NCBI RefSeq assembly: GCF_009796285.1
Contig: NZ_CP047020.1
Span: 5,022,001 to 5,086,000, forward strand
DNA from: Streptomyces broussonetiae
GTDB taxonomy: Bacteria; Actinomycetota; Actinomycetes; Streptomycetales; Streptomycetaceae
Reading direction: 5' to 3'
Length of the DNA stretch: 64,000 nucleotides
In this document: piece by piece, positions 48,448-57,791 of the stretch
How positions within the stretch are numbered: the first letter of the stretch is position 1
Layout of the letters: each line of letters begins with the position of its first letter
Notes under the pieces: generated by a model
Databases searched by the model: none
Told to the model about the DNA's origin: nothing
What the model saw: the letters and a program-made list of their open reading frames with translations, nothing else
Position numbers and translations under genes: made by a program

Positions 48448-50856
48448 ATGGAAGTCCTCGGCGTGCTGGTCGCCGTCTGTCTCGTCGTCGTGCTGCTCGC
48501 GCTGCTCGGCTTCTCCCGGCTGTACCGCAAGGTGGACCAGAGCCAGGCCCTCATCGTGTCGAAGACGCGCCAGGTGGCCGTGTCCTTCACCGGCCAGGTC
48601 GTCCTGCCGATCCTGCACAAGGCCGAGGTCATGGACATCTCGGTGAAGACGATCGAGATCAGCCGCGCCGGCCGGGACGGGCTGATCTGCCGGGACAACA
48701 TCCGCGCCGACATCCGGATCCTGTTCTTCGTGAAGGTCAACAAGACCGTCGAGGACGTCATCAAGGTCGCCCAGACCGTCGGCACCGAACGCGCCAGCCA
48801 CCAGGACACCCTCCAGGAGCTGTTCCACGCGAAGTTCTCCGAGGCGCTCAAGACCGTCGGCAAGCAGCTGGACTTCACCGACCTCTACACCAAGCGCGAG
48901 GAACTCCGGTACCACGTCATCGAGTTGATCGGAATCGATCTCAACGGCTACCACCTGGAAGACGCCGCGATCGACTACCTGGAGCAGACCCCGCTCACCC
49001 AGCTCGACCCGGCCAACGTCCTCGACGCCCAGGGCATCCGCAAGATCACCGAGCTGACGGCCGTCGAGCACGTGCGCACCAACGAGGCCAAGCGCAACGA
49101 GCAGAAGGAGATCACCCGCCAGGACGTCGACGCCCGCGAGGCCATTCTGGAGCTGGAACGCCGGCAGAAGGACGCCGAGATCAAGCAGAAGCGGGAGATC
49201 GAGACCTCGCGCGCCCGCGAGGAGGCCGAGACCGCCCGCGTGACGGAGGAGGAGCGGCTGCGCGCGCAGGGAGCCTTCCTGCGCACCGAGGAACAACTGG
49301 GCGTGCAGCGCGAGAACCAGGCCCGGGAGATCGCCGTCGCCGCGAAGAACCGCGAGCGGGTCATCGCCGTCGAGAACGAGCGCATCGAGAAGGACCGGCT
49401 GCTCGAGGTCATCGCCCGGGAACGGGAGACCCAGCTGACCCGGATCTCCGCCGAGAAGGAGGTCGAGGCGGAGAAGCGGGAGATCGCCGAGGTCATCCGG
49501 GAGCGGGTCGCGGTGGACCGTACGGTCGCCGAGCAGGAGGAGTCCATCAAGAAGCTCCGCGCGGTCGAGCAGGCCGAGCGTGAGCGGCAGACGCTCGTCA
49601 TCGCCGCCGAGGCCGAGGCGCAGGAGAAGCTGGTCAAGGACATCAAGGCCGCCGAGGCCGCCGAGCAGGCCGCGGCGCACCGGGCCGCCGAGGAACTCAC
49701 CCTCGCCGAGGCCCGGATGAAGACGGCCGACCTCGACGCCCGCGCCAAGCTGCGGCTCGCCGAGGGCGTCCAGGCGGAGGCCGCCGCCGAGGGGCTGGCC
49801 GCCGTCCAGGTCCGCGACAAGGAGGCCGAGGTCACCGTCAAGGCCGGGCGTGCGGAGGCGGAGGCCACCGAGGCCCGGCTGCGCGCGGAGGCCGAGGGCG
49901 CCCAGGCCAAGGCACTCGCCGAGGCGGAGGGTGCGCGGGCGAAGGGTCTTGCGGAGGCCGAGAGCACGAAGGCCAGGACGCTCGCGGAGGCGGAAGGCGC
50001 GCGGGCGGCGGCGGAGGCCACCGAGGCGCGGCTGAAGGCCGAGGCGGAGGGCGCGCGGGCCAAGGGTCTGGCCGAGGCGGAGGGTGCCAAGGCGAAGGGG
50101 CTTGCTGAGGCGGAGAGCGCGCGGGCGGCGGCGGAGGCCGCCACGGTCCGGCTGAAGGCCGAGGCCGAGGGCGCGCGGGCCAAGGGTCTCGCTGACGCGG
50201 AAGGTGCCAAGGCCAGGGCGCTTGCGGAGGCCGAGGGTGCCAGGGCGATGGGCGCGGCCGAGGCGGAGGGTGCCAAGGCCAGGGCGCTTGCGGAGGCGAC
50301 CGCCATCAGCGAGAAGCTGAAGGCCGAGGCCGAGGGGCTCACCGAGAAGGCCGCCGCGATGGCCGCCCTCGACGACGCCTCGCGCGGGCACGAGGAGTAC
50401 CGGCTGCGGCTCGCGGCGGAGAAGGAGATCCGACTGGCCGGCCTGGAGACGCAGCGGCAGGTCGCCGAGGCGCAGGCGACCGTGCTCTCGACGGGTCTGG
50501 AGCACGCCGACATCGACATCGTCGGCGGGGAGTCCGTCTTCTTCGACCGGCTGGTGTCGGCGGTCTCGCTCGGCAAGGGCGTGGACGGCTTCGTCGACAA
50601 CTCCCACACCGCCCAGGCACTGGCGGGGCGCTGGCTGGACGGCTCCGGCAGCTTCACGGAGGACCTGAGTGGGGTTCTCGGGTCCATCGGTACGGCGGAC
50701 GTGCGGAACCTGACGGTGTCGGCGCTGCTGATGAAGCAGATCAAGGGCGGCGGCCCGCAGACCGGGCAGCTCCAGAAACTCCTGGACCGGGCGAGCGAAC
50801 TGGGCCTGTCGGACACGCCGGTGACGGCCCTGAACGGCAGCGGTTCGCCGAACTGA
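48448..50856 (+). CDS. Flotillin-like SPFH-domain protein
   Basis: An 802-residue membrane-associated scaffold. One N-terminal transmembrane helix (residues about 4-22) precedes the SPFH/Band-7 domain (about 25-200; VSFTGQVVLPILHKAEVMDISVKTIEI), then a very long coiled coil (about 205-690) rich in Glu/Ala/Lys/Arg, including repeats of AEAEGARAKGLAEAEG type (about 480-620), and a C-terminal globular part (700-802). Flotillins oligomerise into membrane microdomain scaffolds. At 802 residues this is longer than FloT/YqiK-type proteins (about 500-550). It lies directly upstream of the giant AAA+ ATPase gene, same strand, divergent from PucR. Confidence 0.9.
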   Translation: MEVLGVLVAVCLVVVLLALLGFSRLYRKVDQSQALIVSKTRQVAVSFTGQVVLPILHKAEVMDISVKTIEISRAGRDGLICRDNIRADIRILFFVKVNKTVEDVIKVAQTVGTERASHQDTLQELFHAKFSEALKTVGKQLDFTDLYTKREELRYHVIELIGIDLNGYHLEDAAIDYLEQTPLTQLDPANVLDAQGIRKITELTAVEHVRTNEAKRNEQKEITRQDVDAREAILELERRQKDAEIKQKREIETSRAREEAETARVTEEERLRAQGAFLRTEEQLGVQRENQAREIAVAAKNRERVIAVENERIEKDRLLEVIARERETQLTRISAEKEVEAEKREIAEVIRERVAVDRTVAEQEESIKKLRAVEQAERERQTLVIAAEAEAQEKLVKDIKAAEAAEQAAAHRAAEELTLAEARMKTADLDARAKLRLAEGVQAEAAAEGLAAVQVRDKEAEVTVKAGRAEAEATEARLRAEAEGAQAKALAEAEGARAKGLAEAESTKARTLAEAEGARAAAEATEARLKAEAEGARAKGLAEAEGAKAKGLAEAESARAAAEAATVRLKAEAEGARAKGLADAEGAKARALAEAEGARAMGAAEAEGAKARALAEATAISEKLKAEAEGLTEKAAAMAALDDASRGHEEYRLRLAAEKEIRLAGLETQRQVAEAQATVLSTGLEHADIDIVGGESVFFDRLVSAVSLGKGVDGFVDNSHTAQALAGRWLDGSGSFTEDLSGVLGSIGTADVRNLTVSALLMKQIKGGGPQTGQLQKLLDRASELGLSDTPVTALNGSGSPN

Positions 50857-50865
50857 CGGCGCGCG

Positions 50866-50911
50866 GCGTGCGGGTGCGTGGGTGCGATGAGCCCCCCACG
50901 CACCCGCGCGC
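50866..50911 (+). terminator. Strong intercistronic hairpin
   Basis: Thirteen perfect pairs (GCGGGTGCGTGGG with its inverse complement), extended by about four outer pairs, with a 12-base loop. It lies 10 bases past the flotillin-like stop and 60 before the ATPase start, so it could be a partial terminator that sets the ratio of the two products. Confidence 0.75.
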
Positions 50912-50971
50912 GGCATACGTCTCACAGGCCCGAGCGGGCAGCCGCACCGTCCACGAAGGGAAGCACTCCCC

Positions 50972-53900
50972 ATGGCCACCGTCGACGCCGGTACCTACGA
51001 GGTACTCCGTGACCGGCTCGCCGTACACGCCGCCGAGCTGGCCCGCAGGGCGGACGCGCTCAACGCCCGCCGGTCCGAGGAGTTCGGCTCGGCTCGGCTC
51101 GACCTCGCGGCCACCGCCCGGCTGCGCACCGCACACCCGTGCGTCCCGAGCGACGTCGTGGCCGTGGGGGACGCACTGCTCCTCGGCACAACCGGCACAA
51201 CCGGCACAACGGGCACAACCAGCACGGCCGACGCCGCCGTCGCGGACGTACTCGCGCTGTACGGCCGTGACGGCGAGCGGCTGCCCGCCGACGCCGTACC
51301 CGGCCTGCTCGACGACCCGGCGTTCGTGCGGGAGTTCACCGCACTGCACCGCTACTACCGCCAGGCACGGCTGCTGCGGCTGCGCCGGGTCGACGGCCGG
51401 CTGCTCGCGGTGTTCCGCACGGGCGAGAAGGCCGACGACGTCCGCGTGCTGCGCTGGAGCATCGCCGACGACGGCCAGGTGGCGTTCCTGGACGCGCGCG
51501 GCGACCGCGACGACGTCTTTCCGCCCGGCCAGGACGTCACCTGGACCGGCACCACCCGCGAGGACCACGTCCTCGGCCGGGACCCGTACGTGGCCGTGCC
51601 CGGCGGCCTCGGCGTGACGACCGTCGGCGGCAGCCTCACCGTGCGTACCCCGGACGGGCAGCCGCTGTACACCGAGCCGGTGCAGGAACCGCTGCAGTCC
51701 CTCGCGGACGCGGCCGTCGAGCACGCCCAGGCCGGCCCGCTGGTGCTGCTGCGGATCCGGCCGTACAAGGAGGACGCCGACCGCCACCTGGTCTTCGACA
51801 CCCTGGCCCGTACGGTGGTCCGGCTCGACGGCATCGGGCAGGCCTGCCGGCTGCTGCCCGAGGAGCAGGGGATCGTCTTCCCGGGCGGCTACTGCCTGGC
51901 CGGCGGCGGTCACAAGACCTACGAACTCGACGTACGGGGCCTGGAGTTCGAACGGGAGCTGCGCGCGCCGAACGGCGAGGACGTGCTGTACGCGTTCCGC
52001 TCCCGGGCCCAGGGACGCACGCTGCTGCTGTCGTACAACACCCTGCGCAAGGAGGTCGCGGCCCCGCTGCCGTGCCGGGGCTGGGCGCTGTTCGAGGACG
52101 GCGCGCTCGCCGTGCTGCGCGACGGCGGCGACGAGCCCGCGCACACCCATCCGCTGCAGTGGTGGACCTCGCCGTACGTCTCCGACACCCACGCCGCCGC
52201 CCTGCGCACCGGCACCGGCGCGCTCGCCCGGGTCGGCAACGCCGATCTGGTGCGCGGGCTCGCCGACTGCCTGTCCGTCGCCCGGCTGGTCACCGACGGC
52301 ATCGAGACCGGCGAGGGCTACCGGGCGCTGGCCGCGGCCTGCGTGCGGGCCGCCGACACCCACCACTGGCTCGCCGATCCCGAACTTGGCGATCTGGCCA
52401 GGCCGTTGGGCGAGGTCCACAGCACGGCCGGACAGGTGCTGGCCGAGTTCGAGACCGTACGGGAGCTGACCCGGCAGGCGGCCGAGGCACTCGAGGAGGC
52501 CGCCGAGCGGATCGCCGCGGTGGTGCGCCGGCTGCGCGGCGAGGCTCCGCGCGAGGCCGCCGCCTGGGTGCGCGGCCTGACCGAACTGAGGCACGCGCAC
52601 GGCCATCTGCTCACCCTGAAGGAACTGCGCCACGTCGATGCCGCCCGGCTCGAGGAGCTGGCCGCCGGCGCCGAGGCCGACCTCGTCGCGTTCGGGCGGC
52701 GCGCCACCACGTTCCTGGCCCGCGAGGACGCCTTCACCGGGCAGCGGGCGGAGGTCGAGCGGCTCGTCGCCGAGGCGGCGGCCGTCGAGACCGTCGCCGG
52801 GGCCGCGCCCGTCGCCGCCCGCCTGGACGATCTCGCCGACGGGCTGCGCACGGTCACCGAGGTCGTCACCGGTCTCGACATCGCCGACGCCACCGTCCGC
52901 ACGGCCGTCCTGGAACGGATCGCCGACGTGCTGGCCGGTGTCAACCGGGCCCGGGCGACCCTGGACGCCCGCCGCCGCAGCCTCCAGGACCACGAGGGGC
53001 GCGCCGAGTTCGCCGCCGAGACCGCCCTGCTCGCCCAGGCCGTCACCGCCGCGCTCGCCACCTCCGGCACCCCACAGGAGTGCGACGACCAACTGGCGTC
53101 CGTACTCGGCAGGTTGGAGGACCTGGACGGCCGGTTCGCCGAGTTCGACGACTTCCTCGCCGAACTCGCCGACCGGCGCACCGAGATCTACGAGGCCTTC
53201 GCCGCCCGCAAGCAGTCCCTCGCCGACGCCCGCGCCCGCCGCGCCGAACAGCTCGCCCTCTCCGCGGGGCGCATGCTGGAGACGATCGGCCGCCGGGCCG
53301 CCACACTCCCGGACACCGACGGGATCACCACCTACTTCGCCTCCGACCCGCTGGTCGCCAAGGTCCGCCGCACCGCCGACGACCTGCGCGCCCTCGGCGA
53401 CAGCGTGCGCGCCGAGGAACTCGACGGACGGATGAAGTCCGCCCGCCAGGACGCCGTGCGCGCCCTGCGCGACCGCACTGACCTGTACGCCGACGACGGC
53501 CGCACCCTGCGGCTCGGCGGCCACCGGTTCGCCGTCAACACCCAGCCGCTCGACCTCACCCTCGTCCCGCACGGCGACGCCCTCGCCTTCGCGGTGACGG
53601 GGACGGACTACCGCGCCCCGGTCGCCGACCCCGACTTCGCGGCGTACCGCCCCTACTGGGAGCGCCACCTGCCGTCGGAGTCGCCCGCGGTGTACCGCGC
53701 CGAACACCTCGCCGCCCGCCTGCTGACCGCGCACGGCCCGGCCGCCCTGGCCGCCGCCGACCTGCCGGACCTGGTGCGGCGAGCGGCGCAGGAGTCCTAC
53801 GACGAGGGCTACGAGCGCGGCGTCCACGACCACGACGCGACAGTGCTGCTCCAGGCGCTGCTGCCGCTGTACGAGGGCGCCGGGACCCTGCGCCACGAGC

Positions 53901-55804
53901 CCGCGGTCCGCGCCGCCGCCCAGCTGTTCTGGGCGCACGGCACGACGGCGGAGGCCCGCGCGGCCTGGGCCCGGCGGGCGGTGTCGCTGGCCCGCGCACG
54001 GGACGCCTTCGGCGCCGTGCCGGCCGTCGGCGAGCTGGAGCGGGAGCTGGCCGCCGCGATCGGCACGTGGGACCCCTCGGCGCCGGGCGGGCCGGCCGCC
54101 GCGTACCTCTTCGAGGAGCTGACCAGCGGCCCCGAGGGCTTCGTGCTCGGAGCCGGGGCGCGCACCCTGCTGGAGAAGTTCCGGCATGCGGGCGGGAGTT
54201 ACCGTGACGACCTCGAGGGCCTCGCGGCTCTCGCCGCGCGCCGGCAGGTGGTCGGGGCCTGGCTGGGCGCGTACGCCGTCGCGACCGGTGCCGAGGCCGC
54301 GCCCGGCGAACTGGCCGAGGCGGTGGCCGCCGAGCTGTGCCCCGGCCTCGCCCGCTACGACGGCGACGCCCCGCTCACCGCGACGGCGGAGGGGCTGCTC
54401 GGTACCCACCCCCGGGTGACCGGCGGCCGACTGCCGCTGCGGCTGGACGAGTTCCTGTCCCGCACCGCACTCTTCGCGGCCGAGGACGTCCCGGCCTTCC
54501 GCACCTACCAGCGCCGCCGTACCGCCCTGGTGGCGGCCGAACGCGACCGGCTGCGTCTGGACGACCACCGCCCCCGGGTGATGTCGGCGTTCGTCCGGAG
54601 CCGGCTGGTGGACGAGGTGTACCTGCCGCTCGTCGGCGACAGCCTGGCCCGCCAGCTGGGCACCACCGGTGAGTCGAAGCGCACCGACACGGGCGGCCTG
54701 CTCCTGTTGATCTCCCCGCCCGGCTACGGCAAGACGACGCTCATGGAGTACGTCGCCGACCGGCTCGGCCTGATGCTGGTCAAGGTCAGCGGCCCGGCCC
54801 TCGGCCACACCGTCACCTCGCTGGACCCGGCCGACGCCCCGAACGCCACCGCCCGGCACGAGATCGAGAAGATCAACTTCGCGCTGGCGGCCGGCAACAA
54901 CACGCTCCTGTACCTGGACGACATCCAGCACACCTCGCCCGAGCTGCTGCAGAAGTTCATCCCGCTGTGTGACGCGACCCGCCGGGTGGACGGCGTGTGG
55001 GACGGCCGGCCGCGCAGCTACGACCTGCGCGGCAAGCGTTTCGCGGTGTGCATGGCCGGCAATCCCTACACCGAGTCCGGCGAGCGCTTCCGCATCCCCG
55101 ACATGCTCGCCAACCGGGCCGACGTGTGGAACCTGGGCGACGTCCTCACGGGCAAGGAGGACGTCTTCGCGCTCAGCTTCCTGGAGAACGCCCTCACCGC
55201 CAACCCGGTCCTCGCCCCGCTCGCCGCCCGCGACCGCGCCGACCAGGACCTGCTGCTGCGGCTGGCCGCCGCGGATCCGACGGCCCGCGCCGACCGCCTG
55301 GCCCACCCGCTCCCTGCGGCCGAACTCGAGCGCGTGGTCGCGGTGTTGCGCCACACGATCGCGGTCCGCGAGACGGTGCTGAAGGTCAACGCGGCCTACA
55401 TCGCCTCTGCCGCCCAGTCGCAGGAGGCCCGCACCGAGCCCCGGTTCCGCCTCCAGGGCTCCTACCGCGACATGAACAAGATCGCCCAGCGGCTGCGCCC
55501 GGTCATGAACGCCGCCGAGCGCGAGGCCGTCGTCCACGACCACTACACCGCCGAGGCCCAGACCCTCACCACGGGAGCCGAGGCCAACCTGCTGAAACTG
55601 GCCGAGCTGCGCGGCACGCTCGACGCCGGGCAGGCCGCGCGCTGGGCCGAGGTGAAGACGGCCCACGCCCGCGCCCGAGCCCTCGGCGGGCCCGAGGACG
55701 ACCCCCTGACCCGCGCGGTGGCGGCCCTGGGACTGCTGGCGGACCGGCTGGCGGGGGTGGAGTCGGCGATCGAGGGGGCACGGGGCGGCACCCGGGACCG
55801 CTGA
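50972..55804 (+). CDS. Giant DUF3686/AAA+ ATPase ('DNA repair ATPase' family)
   Basis: A 1610-residue protein. Residues about 1-430 form a mainly beta-strand region (DUF3686-like, with VLRWSIADDGQVAFLDARGDRDDVF and repeated strand-turn patterns); about 450-860 are long coiled coil; about 870-1200 helical; and 1240-1500 an AAA+ domain: Walker A PPGYGKTT with K1254, Walker B LYLDDIQ (D1316, D1317), sensor 1 N1364 (MAGNP) and an arginine-finger region FRIPDMLANRADVW of the MoxR-like type. The family name 'DNA repair ATPase' is historical; no repair activity is shown. Near residue 72 is a Gly-Thr-Thr repeat from a 9-bp tandem repeat. Forms a two-gene unit with the flotillin-like protein. Confidence 0.88.
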   Translation: MATVDAGTYEVLRDRLAVHAAELARRADALNARRSEEFGSARLDLAATARLRTAHPCVPSDVVAVGDALLLGTTGTTGTTGTTSTADAAVADVLALYGRDGERLPADAVPGLLDDPAFVREFTALHRYYRQARLLRLRRVDGRLLAVFRTGEKADDVRVLRWSIADDGQVAFLDARGDRDDVFPPGQDVTWTGTTREDHVLGRDPYVAVPGGLGVTTVGGSLTVRTPDGQPLYTEPVQEPLQSLADAAVEHAQAGPLVLLRIRPYKEDADRHLVFDTLARTVVRLDGIGQACRLLPEEQGIVFPGGYCLAGGGHKTYELDVRGLEFERELRAPNGEDVLYAFRSRAQGRTLLLSYNTLRKEVAAPLPCRGWALFEDGALAVLRDGGDEPAHTHPLQWWTSPYVSDTHAAALRTGTGALARVGNADLVRGLADCLSVARLVTDGIETGEGYRALAAACVRAADTHHWLADPELGDLARPLGEVHSTAGQVLAEFETVRELTRQAAEALEEAAERIAAVVRRLRGEAPREAAAWVRGLTELRHAHGHLLTLKELRHVDAARLEELAAGAEADLVAFGRRATTFLAREDAFTGQRAEVERLVAEAAAVETVAGAAPVAARLDDLADGLRTVTEVVTGLDIADATVRTAVLERIADVLAGVNRARATLDARRRSLQDHEGRAEFAAETALLAQAVTAALATSGTPQECDDQLASVLGRLEDLDGRFAEFDDFLAELADRRTEIYEAFAARKQSLADARARRAEQLALSAGRMLETIGRRAATLPDTDGITTYFASDPLVAKVRRTADDLRALGDSVRAEELDGRMKSARQDAVRALRDRTDLYADDGRTLRLGGHRFAVNTQPLDLTLVPHGDALAFAVTGTDYRAPVADPDFAAYRPYWERHLPSESPAVYRAEHLAARLLTAHGPAALAAADLPDLVRRAAQESYDEGYERGVHDHDATVLLQALLPLYEGAGTLRHEPAVRAAAQLFWAHGTTAEARAAWARRAVSLARARDAFGAVPAVGELERELAAAIGTWDPSAPGGPAAAYLFEELTSGPEGFVLGAGARTLLEKFRHAGGSYRDDLEGLAALAARRQVVGAWLGAYAVATGAEAAPGELAEAVAAELCPGLARYDGDAPLTATAEGLLGTHPRVTGGRLPLRLDEFLSRTALFAAEDVPAFRTYQRRRTALVAAERDRLRLDDHRPRVMSAFVRSRLVDEVYLPLVGDSLARQLGTTGESKRTDTGGLLLLISPPGYGKTTLMEYVADRLGLMLVKVSGPALGHTVTSLDPADAPNATARHEIEKINFALAAGNNTLLYLDDIQHTSPELLQKFIPLCDATRRVDGVWDGRPRSYDLRGKRFAVCMAGNPYTESGERFRIPDMLANRADVWNLGDVLTGKEDVFALSFLENALTANPVLAPLAARDRADQDLLLRLAAADPTARADRLAHPLPAAELERVVAVLRHTIAVRETVLKVNAAYIASAAQSQEARTEPRFRLQGSYRDMNKIAQRLRPVMNAAEREAVVHDHYTAEAQTLTTGAEANLLKLAELRGTLDAGQAARWAEVKTAHARARALGGPEDDPLTRAVAALGLLADRLAGVESAIEGARGGTRDR

Positions 55805-55828
55805 TGCCCTGCGTCGCCGGTCCGGCGG

Positions 55829-56197
55829 TCAGAAGTCGAAGTTCGAGTGCTGGAACGCTTCGCCCAGTGCGTACAGGGCGACGACCCACATCACCACCGT
55901 GCCCAGGAGCGCGCCGGCCGCCGCCCACAGCCCGGCCCGGCGCCGCAGCAGGGCGCCGGCGACGCCGAGTACTGCCGCACCGCACAGCGGCCCGCCGACG
56001 AGTGCCAGGCCCGCGTGCACCACCGGCATCACGGCCGCCCGCTGCCCCCGGCAGCCGGCCGGCCGCGAGAAGCAGCCGAGGGTGTCCTGGCTGACGTAGT
56101 ACAGCCCGTACAGCAGGGGCAGCAGCAGGAACGCGGTCAGCACCAGCAGGGCGACGACCGGGCCGCGGTCCGGGGCGGGCGAGGAGGAAGAGGTCAC
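55829..56197 (-). CDS. Small membrane protein of unknown function
   Basis: A 122-residue protein with three hydrophobic segments (VALLVLTAFLLLPLLYGLYYV; AGLALVGGPLCGAAVLGVAGALL; WAAAGALLGTVVMWVVALYALG) and a short polar N-terminus rich in Ser. Cys pairs (GCFSRPAGC) sit in the first loop. GTG 56197 is preferred because the upstream 12 residues are not family-like. Ends 24 bases from the convergent ATPase gene. Not recognised. Confidence 0.62.
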   Translation of the reverse strand: MTSSSSPAPDRGPVVALLVLTAFLLLPLLYGLYYVSQDTLGCFSRPAGCRGQRAAVMPVVHAGLALVGGPLCGAAVLGVAGALLRRRAGLWAAAGALLGTVVMWVVALYALGEAFQHSNFDF

Positions 56198-56257
56198 GGC
56201 GGCATCGTGGCCGCCTGCCGGGCCACGGCACATCCGCTGTCGTACTCAGGCGTGCGC

Positions 56258-56758
56258 TCAGCAGCCGTTGTCCGGGAACACCGGGACGAAGCGCAGCCGG
56301 GCCCGGTCGGCGGCGGCGTCGGCCGTGTCGTAGTCGGTGTGCGTGACGCGGAACCAGACGTCGTCGCGCCTGCGGTCGCCGCCCACGTCGTCCAGGCGGA
56401 CGCACCAGCGCTCCGGGCGGATCTCCCGCCGGTAGGTCTCGGTGCCGTGGGGCACCGTGCGGCAGTCCTGGTAGCGGTCGGTGGTGTACCAGGTGCGGGT
56501 GCGGCGCTTTCCGCCCGTGCCCGAGCCGGCCGAGTGTTTGACCTCACGGGACTTCGTCGTGCACGTCCTGACCAGGTGCGGCCGGGTCGCGCGGGTGGTC
56601 TGCCGGGTGACGTGGCGGACCGTGTCCCTGATGCCGTGGACCGCCTGCGGGGTCGGCTGCGCAGCAGGGCCGGCGCCGTGTGCGTGGCCGCCGCCGCACG
56701 CGGTGAGCGCGGCCAGCAGGAGTGCCGTGCCGGCCGTGGCCAGTCGCTTGCCGAACAT
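56258..56758 (-). CDS. Putative lipoprotein
   Basis: A 166-residue protein with a classic lipoprotein signal (MFGKRLATAGTALLLAALTAC, Cys21 at the LTAC lipobox). The mature part is basic and includes TRTWYTTDRYQDCRTVPHGTETYRREIRPERWCVRLDDVGGD, a pattern seen in Streptomyces lipoproteins of unknown function. Three further Cys plus a C-terminal Cys could form disulfides. It lies 60 bases upstream of the small membrane protein, same strand. Confidence 0.75.
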   Translation of the reverse strand: MFGKRLATAGTALLLAALTACGGGHAHGAGPAAQPTPQAVHGIRDTVRHVTRQTTRATRPHLVRTCTTKSREVKHSAGSGTGGKRRTRTWYTTDRYQDCRTVPHGTETYRREIRPERWCVRLDDVGGDRRRDDVWFRVTHTDYDTADAAADRARLRFVPVFPDNGC

Positions 56759-56820
56759 GTCGCTCCCCCGTCGATCGGACGCGCAGCGTAACCGATCGAC
56801 GGGGGCGGGCCCTCGAGGGG

Positions 56821-57693
56821 TCAGCTCTGTGCGGCGCCGCGCAGGACGGCCGCGTGCTCGGTGGCGAAGGCGGCGAACGGCCGGGCCGGGTGCCCGGTCA
56901 GCTTCTCCACGTCGCTCGTGACGGCGGCGGCACCGCCGGCCGCGTAGAGCCCGTACAGCTCGGCCATCCCCTCCGCCCGCCAGGGCTCCCAGCCGGCCGC
57001 GAGCATCCCGGCCAGGGCCGCCTCGGGGTCCAGCGCCTGGTACGTCACCGGGTGCCCGACCACCTCGCCGAGCACGTCCGCGATCCGGGCGTGGGTCAGG
57101 GCGGCCGGTCCGGTCAGCGTGTAGACGGCGTTCTCGTGCCCCGTGCCGGTCAGCACCGCCACGGCGGCTTCGGCGACGTCACGCGTGTCGACGTACGACA
57201 CCGCGCCCGTGCCGCCCGGCAGGGACAGCCGGCCGGCGCGCAGCGCGGCGGCCATGCCGAGGAAGTTCTGGAAGAAGCCGTTCGGCGCCAGCACCGTCCA
57301 GGGCAGCCCGGACGCGCCCAGGTGCCCGAGTCCGACGGTGTGCGCGGCGAGGAACCGCACGCCCTCGCGGTGCTCCCCGACCCCGGCGGCGGCGTGCAGC
57401 ACGAGGTGCGGCCGGCGTCCGGTGCGTACGGCCGCGTCGATCACGTTCCGCTCGTGCGCGTCCATCTCCGGATGGACCGCCACGAGCAGATACACCGCGT
57501 CGGCCCCGGCCAGCGCCCGGTCCAGCGACGCCGGATCCGTGAAGTCGGCGGCCACCGGCTCCACGCCCGCGTCCCACGCGTCCGGCACCGCCGAGCCGGC
57601 CCGCACCAGCGCCCGTACCTTCTCCCCGCGCGCTCGCAGGCCGCTGACGACCTCGGATCCGACGGTTCCTGTCGCTCCGGTCACGACGATCAT
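56821..57693 (-). CDS. NmrA-like NAD(P)-binding protein
   Basis: A 290-residue atypical short-chain reductase. The N-terminal Rossmann motif is VTGATGTVGSEVVSGL, with later LVRAGS (NADP-type basic residue) and VAADFTDPASL. The C-terminal region carries the NmrA/QorB-like substrate domain (WTVLAPNGFFQNFL, VSYVDTRDVAEAAVAVLTG). Relatives act as quinone or azo reductases, or as redox sensors that regulate transcription. GGGGGAAAG precedes ATG 57693. The promoter holds two GTAC half-sites (GTACGTCCTGTAC) near 57714-57726. Confidence 0.85.
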   Translation of the reverse strand: MIVVTGATGTVGSEVVSGLRARGEKVRALVRAGSAVPDAWDAGVEPVAADFTDPASLDRALAGADAVYLLVAVHPEMDAHERNVIDAAVRTGRRPHLVLHAAAGVGEHREGVRFLAAHTVGLGHLGASGLPWTVLAPNGFFQNFLGMAAALRAGRLSLPGGTGAVSYVDTRDVAEAAVAVLTGTGHENAVYTLTGPAALTHARIADVLGEVVGHPVTYQALDPEAALAGMLAAGWEPWRAEGMAELYGLYAAGGAAAVTSDVEKLTGHPARPFAAFATEHAAVLRGAAQS

Positions 57694-57791
57694 GTCTTTC
57701 CCCCGTGTCTTGTACGTCCTGTACCAACCAGACGATGACATCGGACAGTTGGCCGATCAAGGGGGAAGGTGACGGACCGGTGGCGCAGGGG

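Noticed and set aside
50741..55666. 1641-residue open frame on the minus strand opposite the giant ATPase gene
   Set aside because: It is a high-GC shadow frame: composition is Gly/Arg/Val/Leu/Gln-rich without domain motifs, and the plus strand encodes a clear AAA+ protein.
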